64,000 nucleotides of DNA from JBNKHG01 sp050290225 (GCA_050290225.1 JBNKHG010000033.1:77955-141954); one strand, 5' to 3'. Counted from the stretch's first letter, positions 8,768 to 17,946 are shown. Notes: generated by a model from the letters alone, not told the origin. A program made the numbers and translations.

Positions 8768-10195
8768 ATGAACTATCCAGAACTTTCAATGATCATTGGT
8801 GGCGAGCGAATCACCGGGTCTCACAGAGACACTATTGATGTCATCAATCCGGTCACCGAGGAGACGATTGGCCGGTTGCCCGTGGCTACCCCCGACGACC
8901 TTGATCGTGCGTTAACTGTCGCAAGTGAAGGGTTTGAATTATGGCGAAAATCCTCCCCGCAGCAGAGAGCCACCGTCCTGCAGAACGCGGCGGAAATCAT
9001 GACGAAGCGAGCGGATGAACTGGTTCATGTGGCGGTCGTAGAGAGCGGTAAGACAGCGCGCGAAGCCCATATAGAAGTGATGATGAATGTCAGTCTCTTC
9101 CAGTTCTACGCCGGTGAGACGTTCAGAATCTATGGTCGCTCGCTTGTAAGGCCGGAAGGAATGCGCTCAACAGTGGTAAAGGAGCCGGTGGGGCCGGTCG
9201 CCGCCTTTGCGCCCTGGAATTTTCCGATTGCCAACCCGGGTCGCAAGCTCGGCGCGCCCATTGCCGCGGGTTGCTCGGTCATCCTCAAGGCCGCGGAGGA
9301 GACACCCGCATCGGCACTGGCCGTCCTGCAATGCTTGCTCGATGCCGGGTTACCAAAGGAAGTGGCGCAAGCCGTATTTGGCGTTCCCGACACGGTTGCC
9401 CGACACCTGATAGCGTCACCGGTAATTCGCAAACTGTCGTTTACCGGCTCAACTGTCGTGGGGAAACACCTGGCGACATTGGCGGTGCAGGGTTTAAAAC
9501 GGACGACCATGGAGCTGGGTGGACATGCACCGGTTCTGGTATTCGATGATATCGACACCGACCGCGTACTGGATGCGGTGGTTCCACACAAATTCCGCAA
9601 TGCGGGCCAGGTCTGCGTCGCTCCGACCCGTTTTCTGGTACACGAGGCCTGTTTTGATCAGTTTGTACGGGGATTCGTACAACGTTCTGAAGCACTGACG
9701 GTAGGCAATGGACTCGACCAAAGTACCGACATGGGACCGCTGGCGCATTCCAGGCGCCTTTCCGCCGTCGACAACATCGTAAATCAAGCGATTTCTGAAG
9801 GAGCAGAGCTTCTTACCGGAGGTCACCGGCTGGAAAGGACAGGCTACTTTTATGCGCCGACGGTATTGCGAAACGTGCCAACATCGGCGGTCATCATGAA
9901 CGAAGAACCGTTCGGCCCGGTAGCCGTTATCAACTCTTTCTCAACAGAGAATGAAGCCGTTACCGAGGCCAATCGACTCCCGTACGGACTGGCGGCATAC
10001 CTCTGGACTGCAGACAGTGAGCGCCAGAGGCGCCTGTCCGGTGCTATCGAGTCAGGAATGGTGGGCGTCAACACCACAATGATTGGCAGCTCGGACTCAC
10101 CCTTTGGCGGCGTCAAGTGGTCCGGCCATGGCGCCGAAAGCGGTCCCGAAGGGGTGGAGGCCTGCCTGGTTACCAAAGCCATTCACGAGGCCTGA
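8768..10195 (+). CDS. NAD(P)-dependent aldehyde dehydrogenase
   Basis: A 475-residue ALDH-superfamily enzyme with the expected motifs: PWNFP (Asn151), FTGSTVVGK cofactor loop, catalytic base Glu249 in MELGGHAP, nucleophile Cys283 in NAGQVCVAPTR, and the C-terminal EEPFGPVAVI and SPFGGVKWSGHG. Length and motif set resemble the succinate-semialdehyde/aromatic-aldehyde group. It oxidises an aldehyde to a carboxylic acid. Because it is divergent from a stilbene-cleaving dioxygenase and upstream of a LigW-like decarboxylase, vanillin-type or 5-formyl aromatic aldehydes are the likely substrates. This is an inference from context; sequence alone does not set specificity. It heads a plus-strand series ALDH - importer - decarboxylase. 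Confidence 0.93.
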   Translation: MNYPELSMIIGGERITGSHRDTIDVINPVTEETIGRLPVATPDDLDRALTVASEGFELWRKSSPQQRATVLQNAAEIMTKRADELVHVAVVESGKTAREAHIEVMMNVSLFQFYAGETFRIYGRSLVRPEGMRSTVVKEPVGPVAAFAPWNFPIANPGRKLGAPIAAGCSVILKAAEETPASALAVLQCLLDAGLPKEVAQAVFGVPDTVARHLIASPVIRKLSFTGSTVVGKHLATLAVQGLKRTTMELGGHAPVLVFDDIDTDRVLDAVVPHKFRNAGQVCVAPTRFLVHEACFDQFVRGFVQRSEALTVGNGLDQSTDMGPLAHSRRLSAVDNIVNQAISEGAELLTGGHRLERTGYFYAPTVLRNVPTSAVIMNEEPFGPVAVINSFSTENEAVTEANRLPYGLAAYLWTADSERQRRLSGAIESGMVGVNTTMIGSSDSPFGGVKWSGHGAESGPEGVEACLVTKAIHEA

Positions 10196-10225
10196 TTCCA
10201 CAACCGGCAAGCCTACCTGATTGTA

Positions 10226-10247
10226 TATAGTTAGACATCTAACTATA
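10226..10247. promoter_or_regulatory. Perfect palindrome, probable MarR operator before the MFS gene
   Basis: Arms TATAGTTAGA and TCTAACTATA are exact reverse complements separated by CA, giving a 22-bp site 55 bp upstream of the importer start. AT-rich palindromes of this size are typical for MarR dimers. The neighbouring MarR gene is the only such regulator in the region. A related partial site occurs at 4299-4319. Confidence 0.75.
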
Positions 10248-10301
10248 ATGGCCAGCAAGCACACATAACGAAAATCGAAAAATCAAGCAGAGCAAAAAAA
10301 T

Positions 10302-11633
10302 ATGGCATTAAGTCCTTCAAGCCTGGTTAGCGAAGCTCGGCTTCGCTCACCCCAGATCCTGGTGATTGCCGTTTGTACCATTCTTAATGCGCTGGATGGG
10401 TTTGACATTTTATCGATCAGTTTCGCAGCCCCCGGTATCGCCGCGGACTGGTCAATCAGCAGAGCGGCTCTTGGTGTGGTGCTTTCCGCGGAAATAGTAG
10501 GAATGACAATAGGCTCCACACTCATTGGCTGGATAGCCGACACAATTGGTCGAAGACCCACTACCTTAATCTGCTTGTTCATCATGAGTTCGGGAATGTT
10601 ACTGGCGAGCATTGCGACCGGATTGATGGAGCTCGGGTTGTTTCGCCTGTATACGGGGCTCGGTATCGGTGGAATGCTCGCCGTTACCAACGCGCTTGTC
10701 GCAGAGTACACAAATGTCAGGATACGGACACTCGCTATCGCTGTCATGACAGCCGGGTTCCCTATGGGGGCTATATTGGGAGGCTTTGTTGTTGAAGGGC
10801 TTTTGCGGCATTACGAGTGGGGCGCAGTATTTACTTTCGGTGCCGCCGCCACCGCGGCGATGATACCTGTTGCGTGGCTTTCCCTGCATGAGTCGGTCGC
10901 TTTTCTGGAGAAGGCCAGGCCCAGGCGCGCCCTGGAAAGAATAAACAACAATCTCAAAAGAATGGGAATAGCCACCATCGAGGACCTACCGGCGCTTATG
11001 ACGGCGACCCGCAAGCCAGGCATCTCGGCGCTGTTCTCGAAAAAATTCATCAAGACCACCTCACTACTGACCTTCGCCTATTTCTGCCACTCAGTAACTT
11101 TCTATTTTATTCTCAAGTGGACCCCCAAAATAGTGGTCGATATGGGGTTCCACCCAGCCTCCGCCGCAGGCGTACTTATATATGCAAGCGCTGGGGGGTT
11201 AGTAGGTGCTGTGGTCATCGGTTTGCTAAGCAGATTCTACAAAGTGGAAACGCTGCTTGTGGCCGCGCTGGTACTCGCGAGCACGATGGTGATGGTTCTT
11301 GGCAGGAGCCCTGCGGATCTGATGACGCTTTCGTACATCGTGGCTATCGCGGGTTTATTCTGCAATGCGGCCGTATCGACTCAATTTGCGCTGCTGGCGA
11401 AATCCTATTCAAGTGAACTACGAGCCAGCGGTACAGGATTTGCCATCGGGATCGGGCGTATTGGAGGGGCCTTAGGCCCGATCCTTGCCGGCTATCTTTT
11501 TTCAAAGGGGTTCGGTTTGGCAACCGTCGCCTCATTTCTCGCGATAGGTTCCATTATCTCGGCCATCTCCCTGCTGGCCTTATTCTGGACTAAAAGCACG
11601 TTGTACACCGGAAATAACACCGAAGTGTATTAA
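10302..11633 (+). CDS. MFS transporter, aromatic acid:H+ symporter type
   Basis: A 443-residue protein with 12 predicted membrane segments. It carries the AAHS-family signature NALDGFDILSISFAAPGIA in TM1 and the GWIADTIGRRPT loop between TM2 and TM3. Relatives include PcaK, BenK and the 5,5'-dehydrodivanillate importer DdvK; they bring aromatic carboxylates through the inner membrane with protons. It lies between the aldehyde dehydrogenase and the LigW-like decarboxylase genes on the same strand and directly behind the perfect palindrome at 10226-10247, so it is probably derepressed by the pathway substrate. The exact substrate cannot be read from sequence. Confidence 0.92.
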   Translation: MALSPSSLVSEARLRSPQILVIAVCTILNALDGFDILSISFAAPGIAADWSISRAALGVVLSAEIVGMTIGSTLIGWIADTIGRRPTTLICLFIMSSGMLLASIATGLMELGLFRLYTGLGIGGMLAVTNALVAEYTNVRIRTLAIAVMTAGFPMGAILGGFVVEGLLRHYEWGAVFTFGAAATAAMIPVAWLSLHESVAFLEKARPRRALERINNNLKRMGIATIEDLPALMTATRKPGISALFSKKFIKTTSLLTFAYFCHSVTFYFILKWTPKIVVDMGFHPASAAGVLIYASAGGLVGAVVIGLLSRFYKVETLLVAALVLASTMVMVLGRSPADLMTLSYIVAIAGLFCNAAVSTQFALLAKSYSSELRASGTGFAIGIGRIGGALGPILAGYLFSKGFGLATVASFLAIGSIISAISLLALFWTKSTLYTGNNTEVY

Positions 11634-11668
11634 AGTCAGGCTCTGTTAACTAAAGGATATGAAAGTCG

Positions 11669-12748
11669 ATGACATATGGTAACTACGTTCTAAGCACTTC
11701 CGGCGACCGCGGTTATAGGCGCATAGCAACCGAGGAGGCGTTCTGCCCGCCGGGTTTAATGAAATATTTCTTGAAGGTTCTGGAAGACAAATCAATCGAC
11801 GACCCGGGATTTTACAGTCTTTGGGGGTTCTATGGCGGAAGCAGCGAACGCGCCCAGCTGCTCAGACAGCGCATTCAAGATCTGGATGAATTGCGAATTC
11901 GTGAAATGGACGCCCATGGAATCGATATGCAGGTCATCTCGATCACCTGTCCAGGCGTACAAATGTTCGATCCGGCAGAGGGAACCCAATTGGCCATTGA
12001 TGCAAATGACGGCTTATATGACGCGGTCCGGAGACATCCGCAGCGCTATGTCGGACTCGCCACCATTGCACCCCAGGACCCGGACAATGCCGCAAAGGAA
12101 ATTCAACGATGCACTTCGGAGCTTGGCTTCAAGGGTGTTATTGTCAACTCACATATTCAAAACCGCTACCTTGATGACCCGTATTTCACGCCGGTACTGG
12201 CGGCCGCTGAAGAACAGGGCGTACCACTTTATATCCATCCCAATACGCCATCAAAGCAACTGATACAGCCATTCGTCGAGCGCGGATTGGATGGGGCCAT
12301 TTTCGGCTTCGGCGTTGAAACCGGGCTACATGTTCTGCGCATGATCGTCTCCGGCGTTTTTGACAGGTTCCCCAACCTGAAGGTGGTGGTGGGCCACCTG
12401 GGCGAAGCTTTACCCTTCTGGATGAATCGCATTGATTTCATGCATACGGCATCCGTCAAGGCTGAGCGTGAAGGCACCGTAAAGCTGAATAAAAAACCCA
12501 GTGACTACCTTCGTGAAAATATCTATGTCACCACCAGCGGTATGCCGTGGACGGAAACCATCCTTTACTGTCAAAAAGTCCTGGGGGTTGATCGCGTCAT
12601 GTATGCTATGGACTACCCCTACCAGGTGGTGGCTGACGAGGTTCGCGAACAGGACAATTTGCCGATACCTTTGGAGGACAAACGGAAGTTCTTCCAAACC
12701 AATGCCGAGAAGGTTTTCTCCATCGACTCTTCCCTATTAACGGACTGA
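11669..12748 (+). CDS. LigW-like decarboxylase (5-carboxyvanillate decarboxylase family)
   Basis: A 359-residue amidohydrolase-2 (ACMSD/gamma-resorcylate decarboxylase) protein. It shares long stretches with sphingomonad LigW: RIATEEAF, SLWGFY, GFKGVIVNSHIQ.RYLD, GAIFGFGVETG, VVVGHLGEALPFW, VMYAMDYPYQVVADEVR, KKFFQTNAEK-like end. Expected metal and catalytic residues are in place: Glu22 (TEEAF), His190 (YIHP), His243 (GHLGE), Asp315 (MDYPY). LigW removes the extra carboxyl from 5-carboxyvanillate to give vanillate without redox chemistry. It starts 35 bp after the importer gene and is likely co-transcribed. The close match makes an ortho-carboxylated guaiacyl acid the most likely substrate. 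Confidence 0.9.
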   Translation: MTYGNYVLSTSGDRGYRRIATEEAFCPPGLMKYFLKVLEDKSIDDPGFYSLWGFYGGSSERAQLLRQRIQDLDELRIREMDAHGIDMQVISITCPGVQMFDPAEGTQLAIDANDGLYDAVRRHPQRYVGLATIAPQDPDNAAKEIQRCTSELGFKGVIVNSHIQNRYLDDPYFTPVLAAAEEQGVPLYIHPNTPSKQLIQPFVERGLDGAIFGFGVETGLHVLRMIVSGVFDRFPNLKVVVGHLGEALPFWMNRIDFMHTASVKAEREGTVKLNKKPSDYLRENIYVTTSGMPWTETILYCQKVLGVDRVMYAMDYPYQVVADEVREQDNLPIPLEDKRKFFQTNAEKVFSIDSSLLTD

Positions 12749-12768
12749 TGAAGAACTGACTGCGGGCT

Positions 12769-12820
12769 GGGTTGCGGAATGGACGATTCTGGTAGATGCC
12801 GTCGTCCATTCCCACAACCC
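12769..12820. terminator. Bidirectional hairpin between convergent genes
   Basis: Left arm GGGTTGCGGAATGGACGA (12769-12786) pairs with the right arm at 12802-12820 across a 15-base loop with a single bulge. It lies between the stop codons of the convergent decarboxylase and tannase genes. Stability and position suit a shared terminator, although no strong T-run follows. Confidence 0.65.
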
Positions 12821-12839
12821 GGCAGCCGGCAGGCGCGGA

Positions 12840-14459
12840 CTATTTGCAACTAAAGCTGTCGAGTTGATCGGTCGGGCCGGCATTGTAACGGGCGACTTTC
12901 GGCCAGGCACAGACCGGGCGTGTGGCATCCTGGAAATGCTCGCCTTGCGCCGCGAGGTATTCCGGTGCATTGCCGTTTTCGACCCAATCGACGATTGCCG
13001 CCAATGGGTCGAAACGGTCCGTCGCAACCCCGCCACCACAATGGCCCATGCCGGGAACAAAAAACATCCGGGCCCAGTCCTGAATATCTCCGGGGGTCGA
13101 TTGGTTGGCCTTTTCGTACCAGTTTACAAGCTCGAAAACCGAAAGCGCATAATCGCTCACACCATTGTAGATAATCAGCTTGTTGCTTCTGGCAAAGGTA
13201 TCCATTTGTGTGGCTTCGGCATCGTTCAACGCCTGGGTTGAGCGCACTCGTGTCAAGGTGTCGGTGATATTCATCGACAGCGGATCAAAATCAGGATCGG
13301 CCGGGGTCAGGGAATGGTAACGTAGCGTGTAAAGGCCTGCGGTTTCGATAAAACTGTCACCTGCAGCTGTCTCAGATCTACCTAGAAAAACGGGGCCCCA
13401 GATACCGTCAATACCCGTGTCATAGGGCAGCGGGCGATACAGTGGCACGCCTTTCGAATCGACCGGCCCCTGCATAATTTTTTTCATCGCTGCTGCCTTC
13501 TCTGCAGTAATGCATTGATGGCGATTGGCACCGGAGCAAACCAGCGTAGCCGGGTCGAATGTACAGCCGGCAATATCGTTGATGATTCCGTCCTTGAGTC
13601 CATCGAGTTCATCGCATTGGTTTTTTACGGCAGCGGCAACGAGACGAAGGTCGTTGTTGGTAAATGTTTTGGATAACACCGGCTTCCCGTTGGCGTCGGT
13701 GGGCGCGATTTCAGCAAGAACACCAATGTTCCAAACCAGTCGTGGCGTAATGCGGGAAATATTGAATGAGGGATCGCCAGAGACGACACCATCAAAATAG
13801 GTGGGAAAACGCTGGCTCACCAGCATGGCTTGCCTGCCACCATTCGAACAGCCCGCAAAATACGAGTAGTCGGGCGATTTGCGATAGTACTCAGTGACGA
13901 TATCCTTGGCAGACAAGGTGACTTTGTCCAAAGCATTAAAGGCATAGTCCAGCTTGGCTTGCTGATCATAGGAAAAGGCGCCATCCAGCGGGTTTCCTTT
14001 CAGACTGTCATGCCCCGAGTTGGTTCTGACAATTGCAAACCCGCGCTCCAGCCCATTTGGTGACAGCAGCCCGAACAACGAGCCATAGGCGGGCCAGTCA
14101 ACACCGTCCATATAGCCCCCGCCTTCGAACAGAAAGCGTCCATTCCAGTTCTCAGGCATGCGCAGTTCAAAACGTATTTCGTACGTTCGCTCCATTGAGT
14201 CTGGCCCAGCACCCGCGCGTTTTCCCAGCGATCCCTGCACCAAACAATGGTCAGGTAGATGGGTGGCCTCTTCATAGAACTCAGCCTGTGCGGGCACATC
14301 ACGCGCGCGAACAAACCGGCTTTCGACAATGGAATAGTCACGCTTGCTGTATTCGCCCAACCCGGCACAGCGATCTTGCAGATCAGACGCAGCGCTATAG
14401 AAGGGCAGCAATGCCGTTAAGCTCGCCAGGGTGAGAATCGTGTGGTTTAACGTTCGCAC
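12840..14459 (-). CDS. Tannase/feruloyl esterase family hydrolase, secreted
   Basis: A 539-residue protein with a signal peptide (MRTLNHTILTLASLTALLPFYSAAS). It has the tannase-family architecture: nucleophile Ser205 in GCSNGGRQ, Asp436 in NGVSDYALS, His473 in GMGHCGGG. Cys204 and Cys474 flank the Ser and His, forming the family's signature CS-D-HC disulfide arrangement. A calcium-binding-type lid segment lies around residues 285-320 (NQCDELDGLKDGIINDIAGC). Enzymes of this family hydrolyse ferulate and gallate esters, and relatives act on MHET. Next to an aromatic catabolic cluster, release of phenolic acids from esters in the periplasm or outside the cell is the likely role. It lies head-to-tail with the carboxylesterase gene. 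Confidence 0.92.
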   Translation of the reverse strand: MRTLNHTILTLASLTALLPFYSAASDLQDRCAGLGEYSKRDYSIVESRFVRARDVPAQAEFYEEATHLPDHCLVQGSLGKRAGAGPDSMERTYEIRFELRMPENWNGRFLFEGGGYMDGVDWPAYGSLFGLLSPNGLERGFAIVRTNSGHDSLKGNPLDGAFSYDQQAKLDYAFNALDKVTLSAKDIVTEYYRKSPDYSYFAGCSNGGRQAMLVSQRFPTYFDGVVSGDPSFNISRITPRLVWNIGVLAEIAPTDANGKPVLSKTFTNNDLRLVAAAVKNQCDELDGLKDGIINDIAGCTFDPATLVCSGANRHQCITAEKAAAMKKIMQGPVDSKGVPLYRPLPYDTGIDGIWGPVFLGRSETAAGDSFIETAGLYTLRYHSLTPADPDFDPLSMNITDTLTRVRSTQALNDAEATQMDTFARSNKLIIYNGVSDYALSVFELVNWYEKANQSTPGDIQDWARMFFVPGMGHCGGGVATDRFDPLAAIVDWVENGNAPEYLAAQGEHFQDATRPVCAWPKVARYNAGPTDQLDSFSCK

Positions 14460-14523
14460 AATATAACGACTCCTTTGCCGCGGTCGAGTATGACCGTCAG
14501 GACTTCATATCAGCCGGTAAAAA

Positions 14524-16212
14524 TTATGAATGGTATGTGGCAACCTTGCGCAGGTTCGGCAGAATCGACCTGATAAACCGAAGGTCTTCTTCATCAGGGT
14601 TCTTGGTCACCCCCGGGGGCAGATCAAAACGGAACACGCGCTTATTGTGGGTATCGTAAGGCGGCCAATCAGGGCCACCGGCTACTCTGGGGCGGCCATG
14701 TCTGGCGAAAGAAACCCAACCGCTCAACATCAGATCCGTCATTTTCCAGCGTTCCCGAAGCTGCTTATGGAAGGGAGGCGTCTCGTCGACGGTGCCGAGC
14801 ACAAACTGAATATCGATTGCGTGCGGAGACATGAGAACACCCTCCTTATCGGCAGTTTCCCAATCCATTCGATACATATAGACCGGCGCACCGGCTTGCC
14901 GGGCCTTGGCTTCCGCAATGCGCGCCGAATACAACCGCGTAGGCCAATCCGAGAGAATCAACGAGTAGACCTCCCATGCCGACTTACTCGCGTGGTGCTT
15001 TTTATAGTGCTCAAGAACTATTGCCGAATCATCGCCGAATATTGGCCTAAGTTTCTCCAGTGCAAGCGTAAAATCCATTGAGAATGCGTCGGGATCCGCC
15101 AACAATGTGTATTCGGTCATTTCTGTTCTGGTACTCCCAATAATCAGCGGTATATGGGATGAAACGGCCGGTGCTTTATGCCAGAAAGGCTGTTCGGGCA
15201 ACAGAGCGCTCCCCGCAACCGGCGCAAAGTCCTGGATAACGCCCATCACACCGTAGCCCCCGATCTCGTCAAAAATCTCGTAGTACTTATCGAGGATTTC
15301 GGCGCTACTGCGCTTGTGTATTTTGCTGATTTCGTTTTTGGCTATGCCAAGTTTGCTTACCAGCCTGGTGGCAAGCCAACTCGCGTAGGGTGCCTCCAGC
15401 GTGAGAGGCGCCGGCCCGCTCTGGATAATTGCCTTGTGAAACAGCCCCTGGGCAGAGGGCATGGCCATCAGCAGCGATACCTTTTGCCCGCCGCCGGACT
15501 GCCCGAAAATAGTGACGTTTCCGGGGTCACCACCGAACTCTTCGATGTTGTCCCTGACCCACTCAAGCGCGAGTACCAGATCCAGCATGCCTGCCAACGA
15601 CGAGCCCTGGTACACGCCGTCGAGGCTCTCGAGGTAGGCAAAGCCGAAGACACCGATCCGGTGGTTCGGGCTCACCATCACAACATCGCCACGAGCCGCT
15701 ATGTGGTTACCCGCCTGATCGTCGCCGGCGGCTGAAAGCCGCCACAACCCCCCACCATGTAACCAGACCATTACCGGGCGGCGCGCGCTGTCTTTTAAGC
15801 CCGGCGTCCAGACATTCAGGGTCAGGCAGTCCTCACTCTCCCCTTCCGGCAATCTCGATTTTTCACCGGGACGGGTCTGCGGGCACGCAGGACCATAGGT
15901 TAATGCCTGCTTCACACCCTTCCAGGGGGCGGGCTTTTTCGGTGGCATAAACCGCCCCGCGCCTGCCGTGTTTGCCCCGTAACGAATGCCTTTAAAGGTA
16001 TAGATACCCTGTTGCACGGTCCCCTCTACCAGGCCGGCGGTGGTATTGGCGATGGGACTTGCTCCAGCCTCGGCCAGTCTCGCGCCCCCCACACCAAGCC
16101 CGACACCAACGGCAATGGCCATTTTGAGGAATTCCCTTTTGGAAGATCCGGGCGCGCCAAGATCTGTCCGGTCGCCATTTAACTGATCACCCTGATGGTT
16201 TCTTCGCCGCAT
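14524..16212 (-). CDS. Type-B carboxylesterase, exported (Tat-like signal)
   Basis: A 562-residue alpha/beta-hydrolase of the carboxylesterase/lipase type-B family. Visible motifs are FKGIRYG, EDCLTLNVWTP, the oxyanion segment WLHGGGLW, the nucleophile elbow FGQSGGG (Gln replaces the usual Glu), and HAIDIQFVLG with the likely catalytic His. The N-terminus has SSKREFLKM before a long hydrophobic stretch, a KR variant of the twin-arginine motif, so Tat export is possible but not certain. It follows the tannase gene in the same orientation and precedes a beta-lactamase-like hydrolase, making a block of three exported esterases. The substrate is unknown; ester-linked aromatics are suggested by context. 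Confidence 0.9.
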   Translation of the reverse strand: MRRRNHQGDQLNGDRTDLGAPGSSKREFLKMAIAVGVGLGVGGARLAEAGASPIANTTAGLVEGTVQQGIYTFKGIRYGANTAGAGRFMPPKKPAPWKGVKQALTYGPACPQTRPGEKSRLPEGESEDCLTLNVWTPGLKDSARRPVMVWLHGGGLWRLSAAGDDQAGNHIAARGDVVMVSPNHRIGVFGFAYLESLDGVYQGSSLAGMLDLVLALEWVRDNIEEFGGDPGNVTIFGQSGGGQKVSLLMAMPSAQGLFHKAIIQSGPAPLTLEAPYASWLATRLVSKLGIAKNEISKIHKRSSAEILDKYYEIFDEIGGYGVMGVIQDFAPVAGSALLPEQPFWHKAPAVSSHIPLIIGSTRTEMTEYTLLADPDAFSMDFTLALEKLRPIFGDDSAIVLEHYKKHHASKSAWEVYSLILSDWPTRLYSARIAEAKARQAGAPVYMYRMDWETADKEGVLMSPHAIDIQFVLGTVDETPPFHKQLRERWKMTDLMLSGWVSFARHGRPRVAGGPDWPPYDTHNKRVFRFDLPPGVTKNPDEEDLRFIRSILPNLRKVATYHS

Positions 16213-16316
16213 TAGAATGGTTCCCCGTTATGCGAACAAGTACGTTCAGCGCCACAACCCTCAACCAAAATCCTTAAGCAATCTGGCGCGATCAATTCGA
16301 TCCCGCCGGATTGGCT

Positions 16317-17570
16317 CTAATCCTGGATGTTCCAGGCAGACACAGCAGTGAAAAATTTGAACGATTCCGCGGACAGCTCACGATAGTCCCCCGGTGGGAA
16401 GTAGCTCATTTTAACAACAACCGTATCAGTAGCAGGATCAACATAGATGTACTGACCCTGCAAGCCAATCGCAACATAGGCTTCGCTGTCGGCAAACGTC
16501 CACCATTGATACCCGTATCCTCCCGGCCCAACCTGCTTGTCTTCAGCGCCAACAGGCTGGGTCGAGAGCGAAACCCACTCGGGCGATATGATCTGTTTAC
16601 CATTCACTGATCCTCTATTAAGCATCAGCATTCCCAGGCGGGCGTAATCGCGCAATACTGCATTAAATCCCGCCCCATTGAATTCACGTCCTTCGCCGGG
16701 CTGTCCATCCATGATAAAAAAACCATCCGACTCCGCCCCCAGGGGCTCCCAGAGCCGACTTGCCATATACGAGGATATGGAACCCCCATCACTCAACCGT
16801 TCAATAAGCAGGCCAAGCACAGCCGTATCGATGGTTTTGTATTCGAACACCTCGCCTGGTGGATGCGCCCGTTCGATATCCGTAGCAACGTCGGCAAACC
16901 TGGCGACATTCTTAACCAGTGCCAGTATGTGATTGGTTGCGGCAATACCCGGGTTTTGAAAATCATACCGCTCCGGGTAGCTTACCCCGGAGTGCATTGT
17001 AAGCACCTGCCGAATCGTCACACCTTTGTAGGCGCCGTCGGCCAGTTCGGGTAGGTAATCGGTAATATCGTCATCCAACGATCGTATTTTTCCCTCCTCC
17101 AACAGGCACCCGATGAGCATGGACGTAATCGACTTGGTCATCGACCACCCTATAAAATGAGAACGATCGTTGCTGTTGTTGAGATACTTCTCGTACACAA
17201 CCACCCCGTCCTTCATGATAAGCAGGGCATTGGTATAGGTGCGCGAAAGGAACGATTCGGGAGAGCGGGATTCACCGTTATAGGTGTAGTGAAAATCCAA
17301 CTTCCGGTCATGGCGCTGGAGTTGGTATACGGACCCGGACCTGGGTACTTTCCGAGTGGTAAACAGCTGATCCATGTTACGAAAAGTCAGCATGTTAATC
17401 CCGGGTTGAGCGGCGACCCAGCGCGTATTGAGAATGCCGACAGGAACCCCGGAATCCGGACCTACAGAGGCCACTCGAGGATTCAGTGTTTCGGCGAATG
17501 GTTGCCTGGCCAACATCACCGACGCCATGAATAGGAAAAAGGATAGGATATACCTCATTCGTACTTTCAT
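16317..17570 (-). CDS. Serine hydrolase, beta-lactamase class C family
   Basis: A 417-residue protein with a signal peptide ending near QPFAE. The catalytic SxxK motif is SMTK at residues 143-146, followed by SMLIGCLLEEGKI and a YPERYDF region. A GYGYQWW segment stands in for the third motif. This family includes esterases (EstB-like), DD-peptidases and 6-aminohexanoate-dimer hydrolases as well as true beta-lactamases; the degenerate third motif argues against a beta-lactamase. It probably acts in the periplasm. It belongs to the block of three exported hydrolases on the minus strand and may act on esters or amides. Confidence 0.88.
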   Translation of the reverse strand: MKVRMRYILSFFLFMASVMLARQPFAETLNPRVASVGPDSGVPVGILNTRWVAAQPGINMLTFRNMDQLFTTRKVPRSGSVYQLQRHDRKLDFHYTYNGESRSPESFLSRTYTNALLIMKDGVVVYEKYLNNSNDRSHFIGWSMTKSITSMLIGCLLEEGKIRSLDDDITDYLPELADGAYKGVTIRQVLTMHSGVSYPERYDFQNPGIAATNHILALVKNVARFADVATDIERAHPPGEVFEYKTIDTAVLGLLIERLSDGGSISSYMASRLWEPLGAESDGFFIMDGQPGEGREFNGAGFNAVLRDYARLGMLMLNRGSVNGKQIISPEWVSLSTQPVGAEDKQVGPGGYGYQWWTFADSEAYVAIGLQGQYIYVDPATDTVVVKMSYFPPGDYRELSAESFKFFTAVSAWNIQD

Positions 17571-17946
17571 GGACGGGTCCTTATTACGAGCTTCGCTCTC
17601 ATATTATTAGTTGGTACACTGAGTATATTCCCAGCTTGCCGAGTTTGCAACGGATACGGCAAACAGGACGAGTAAACCTCCTCTTTTCATTTGCCAGACG
17701 GTGACCTGAGCGAAGTCTGAGTGCAATCGAGGGAGGACAACAGGCCACACAGACCGATCCTCTTTTCCCCATTTTCTTTGTCATGCATGGCACCCGCAGA
17801 TGAATTGCCGTAGGCCGTGTTACCGCTCAAGTCAAACAGATCCCATTGCGGCAAGCCCGATAGTTGCCCCGGTTACTCGAATTTCACGCCGGGATTCTCG
17901 ATTGCAGCGTACCCACGACATTCGTTCCGCTCATGAGGGGGGGTAG
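17571..17946. other. Intergenic region, no gene seen
   Basis: About 375 bp between the serine hydrolase start and the ISL3 transposase remnant. Six-frame patterns show no coherent family. It should contain the promoter of the serine hydrolase gene near 17571-17640. The part from 17800 on is probably debris linked to the IS remnant. Confidence 0.45.

Noticed and set aside
15178..15735. 185-codon plus-strand frame
   Set aside because: Antisense to the type-B carboxylesterase; no independent signals.
16317..17570. True beta-lactamase (antibiotic resistance)
   Set aside because: The third active-site motif is not KTG-like and the neighbours are esterases; a general serine hydrolase is more likely.
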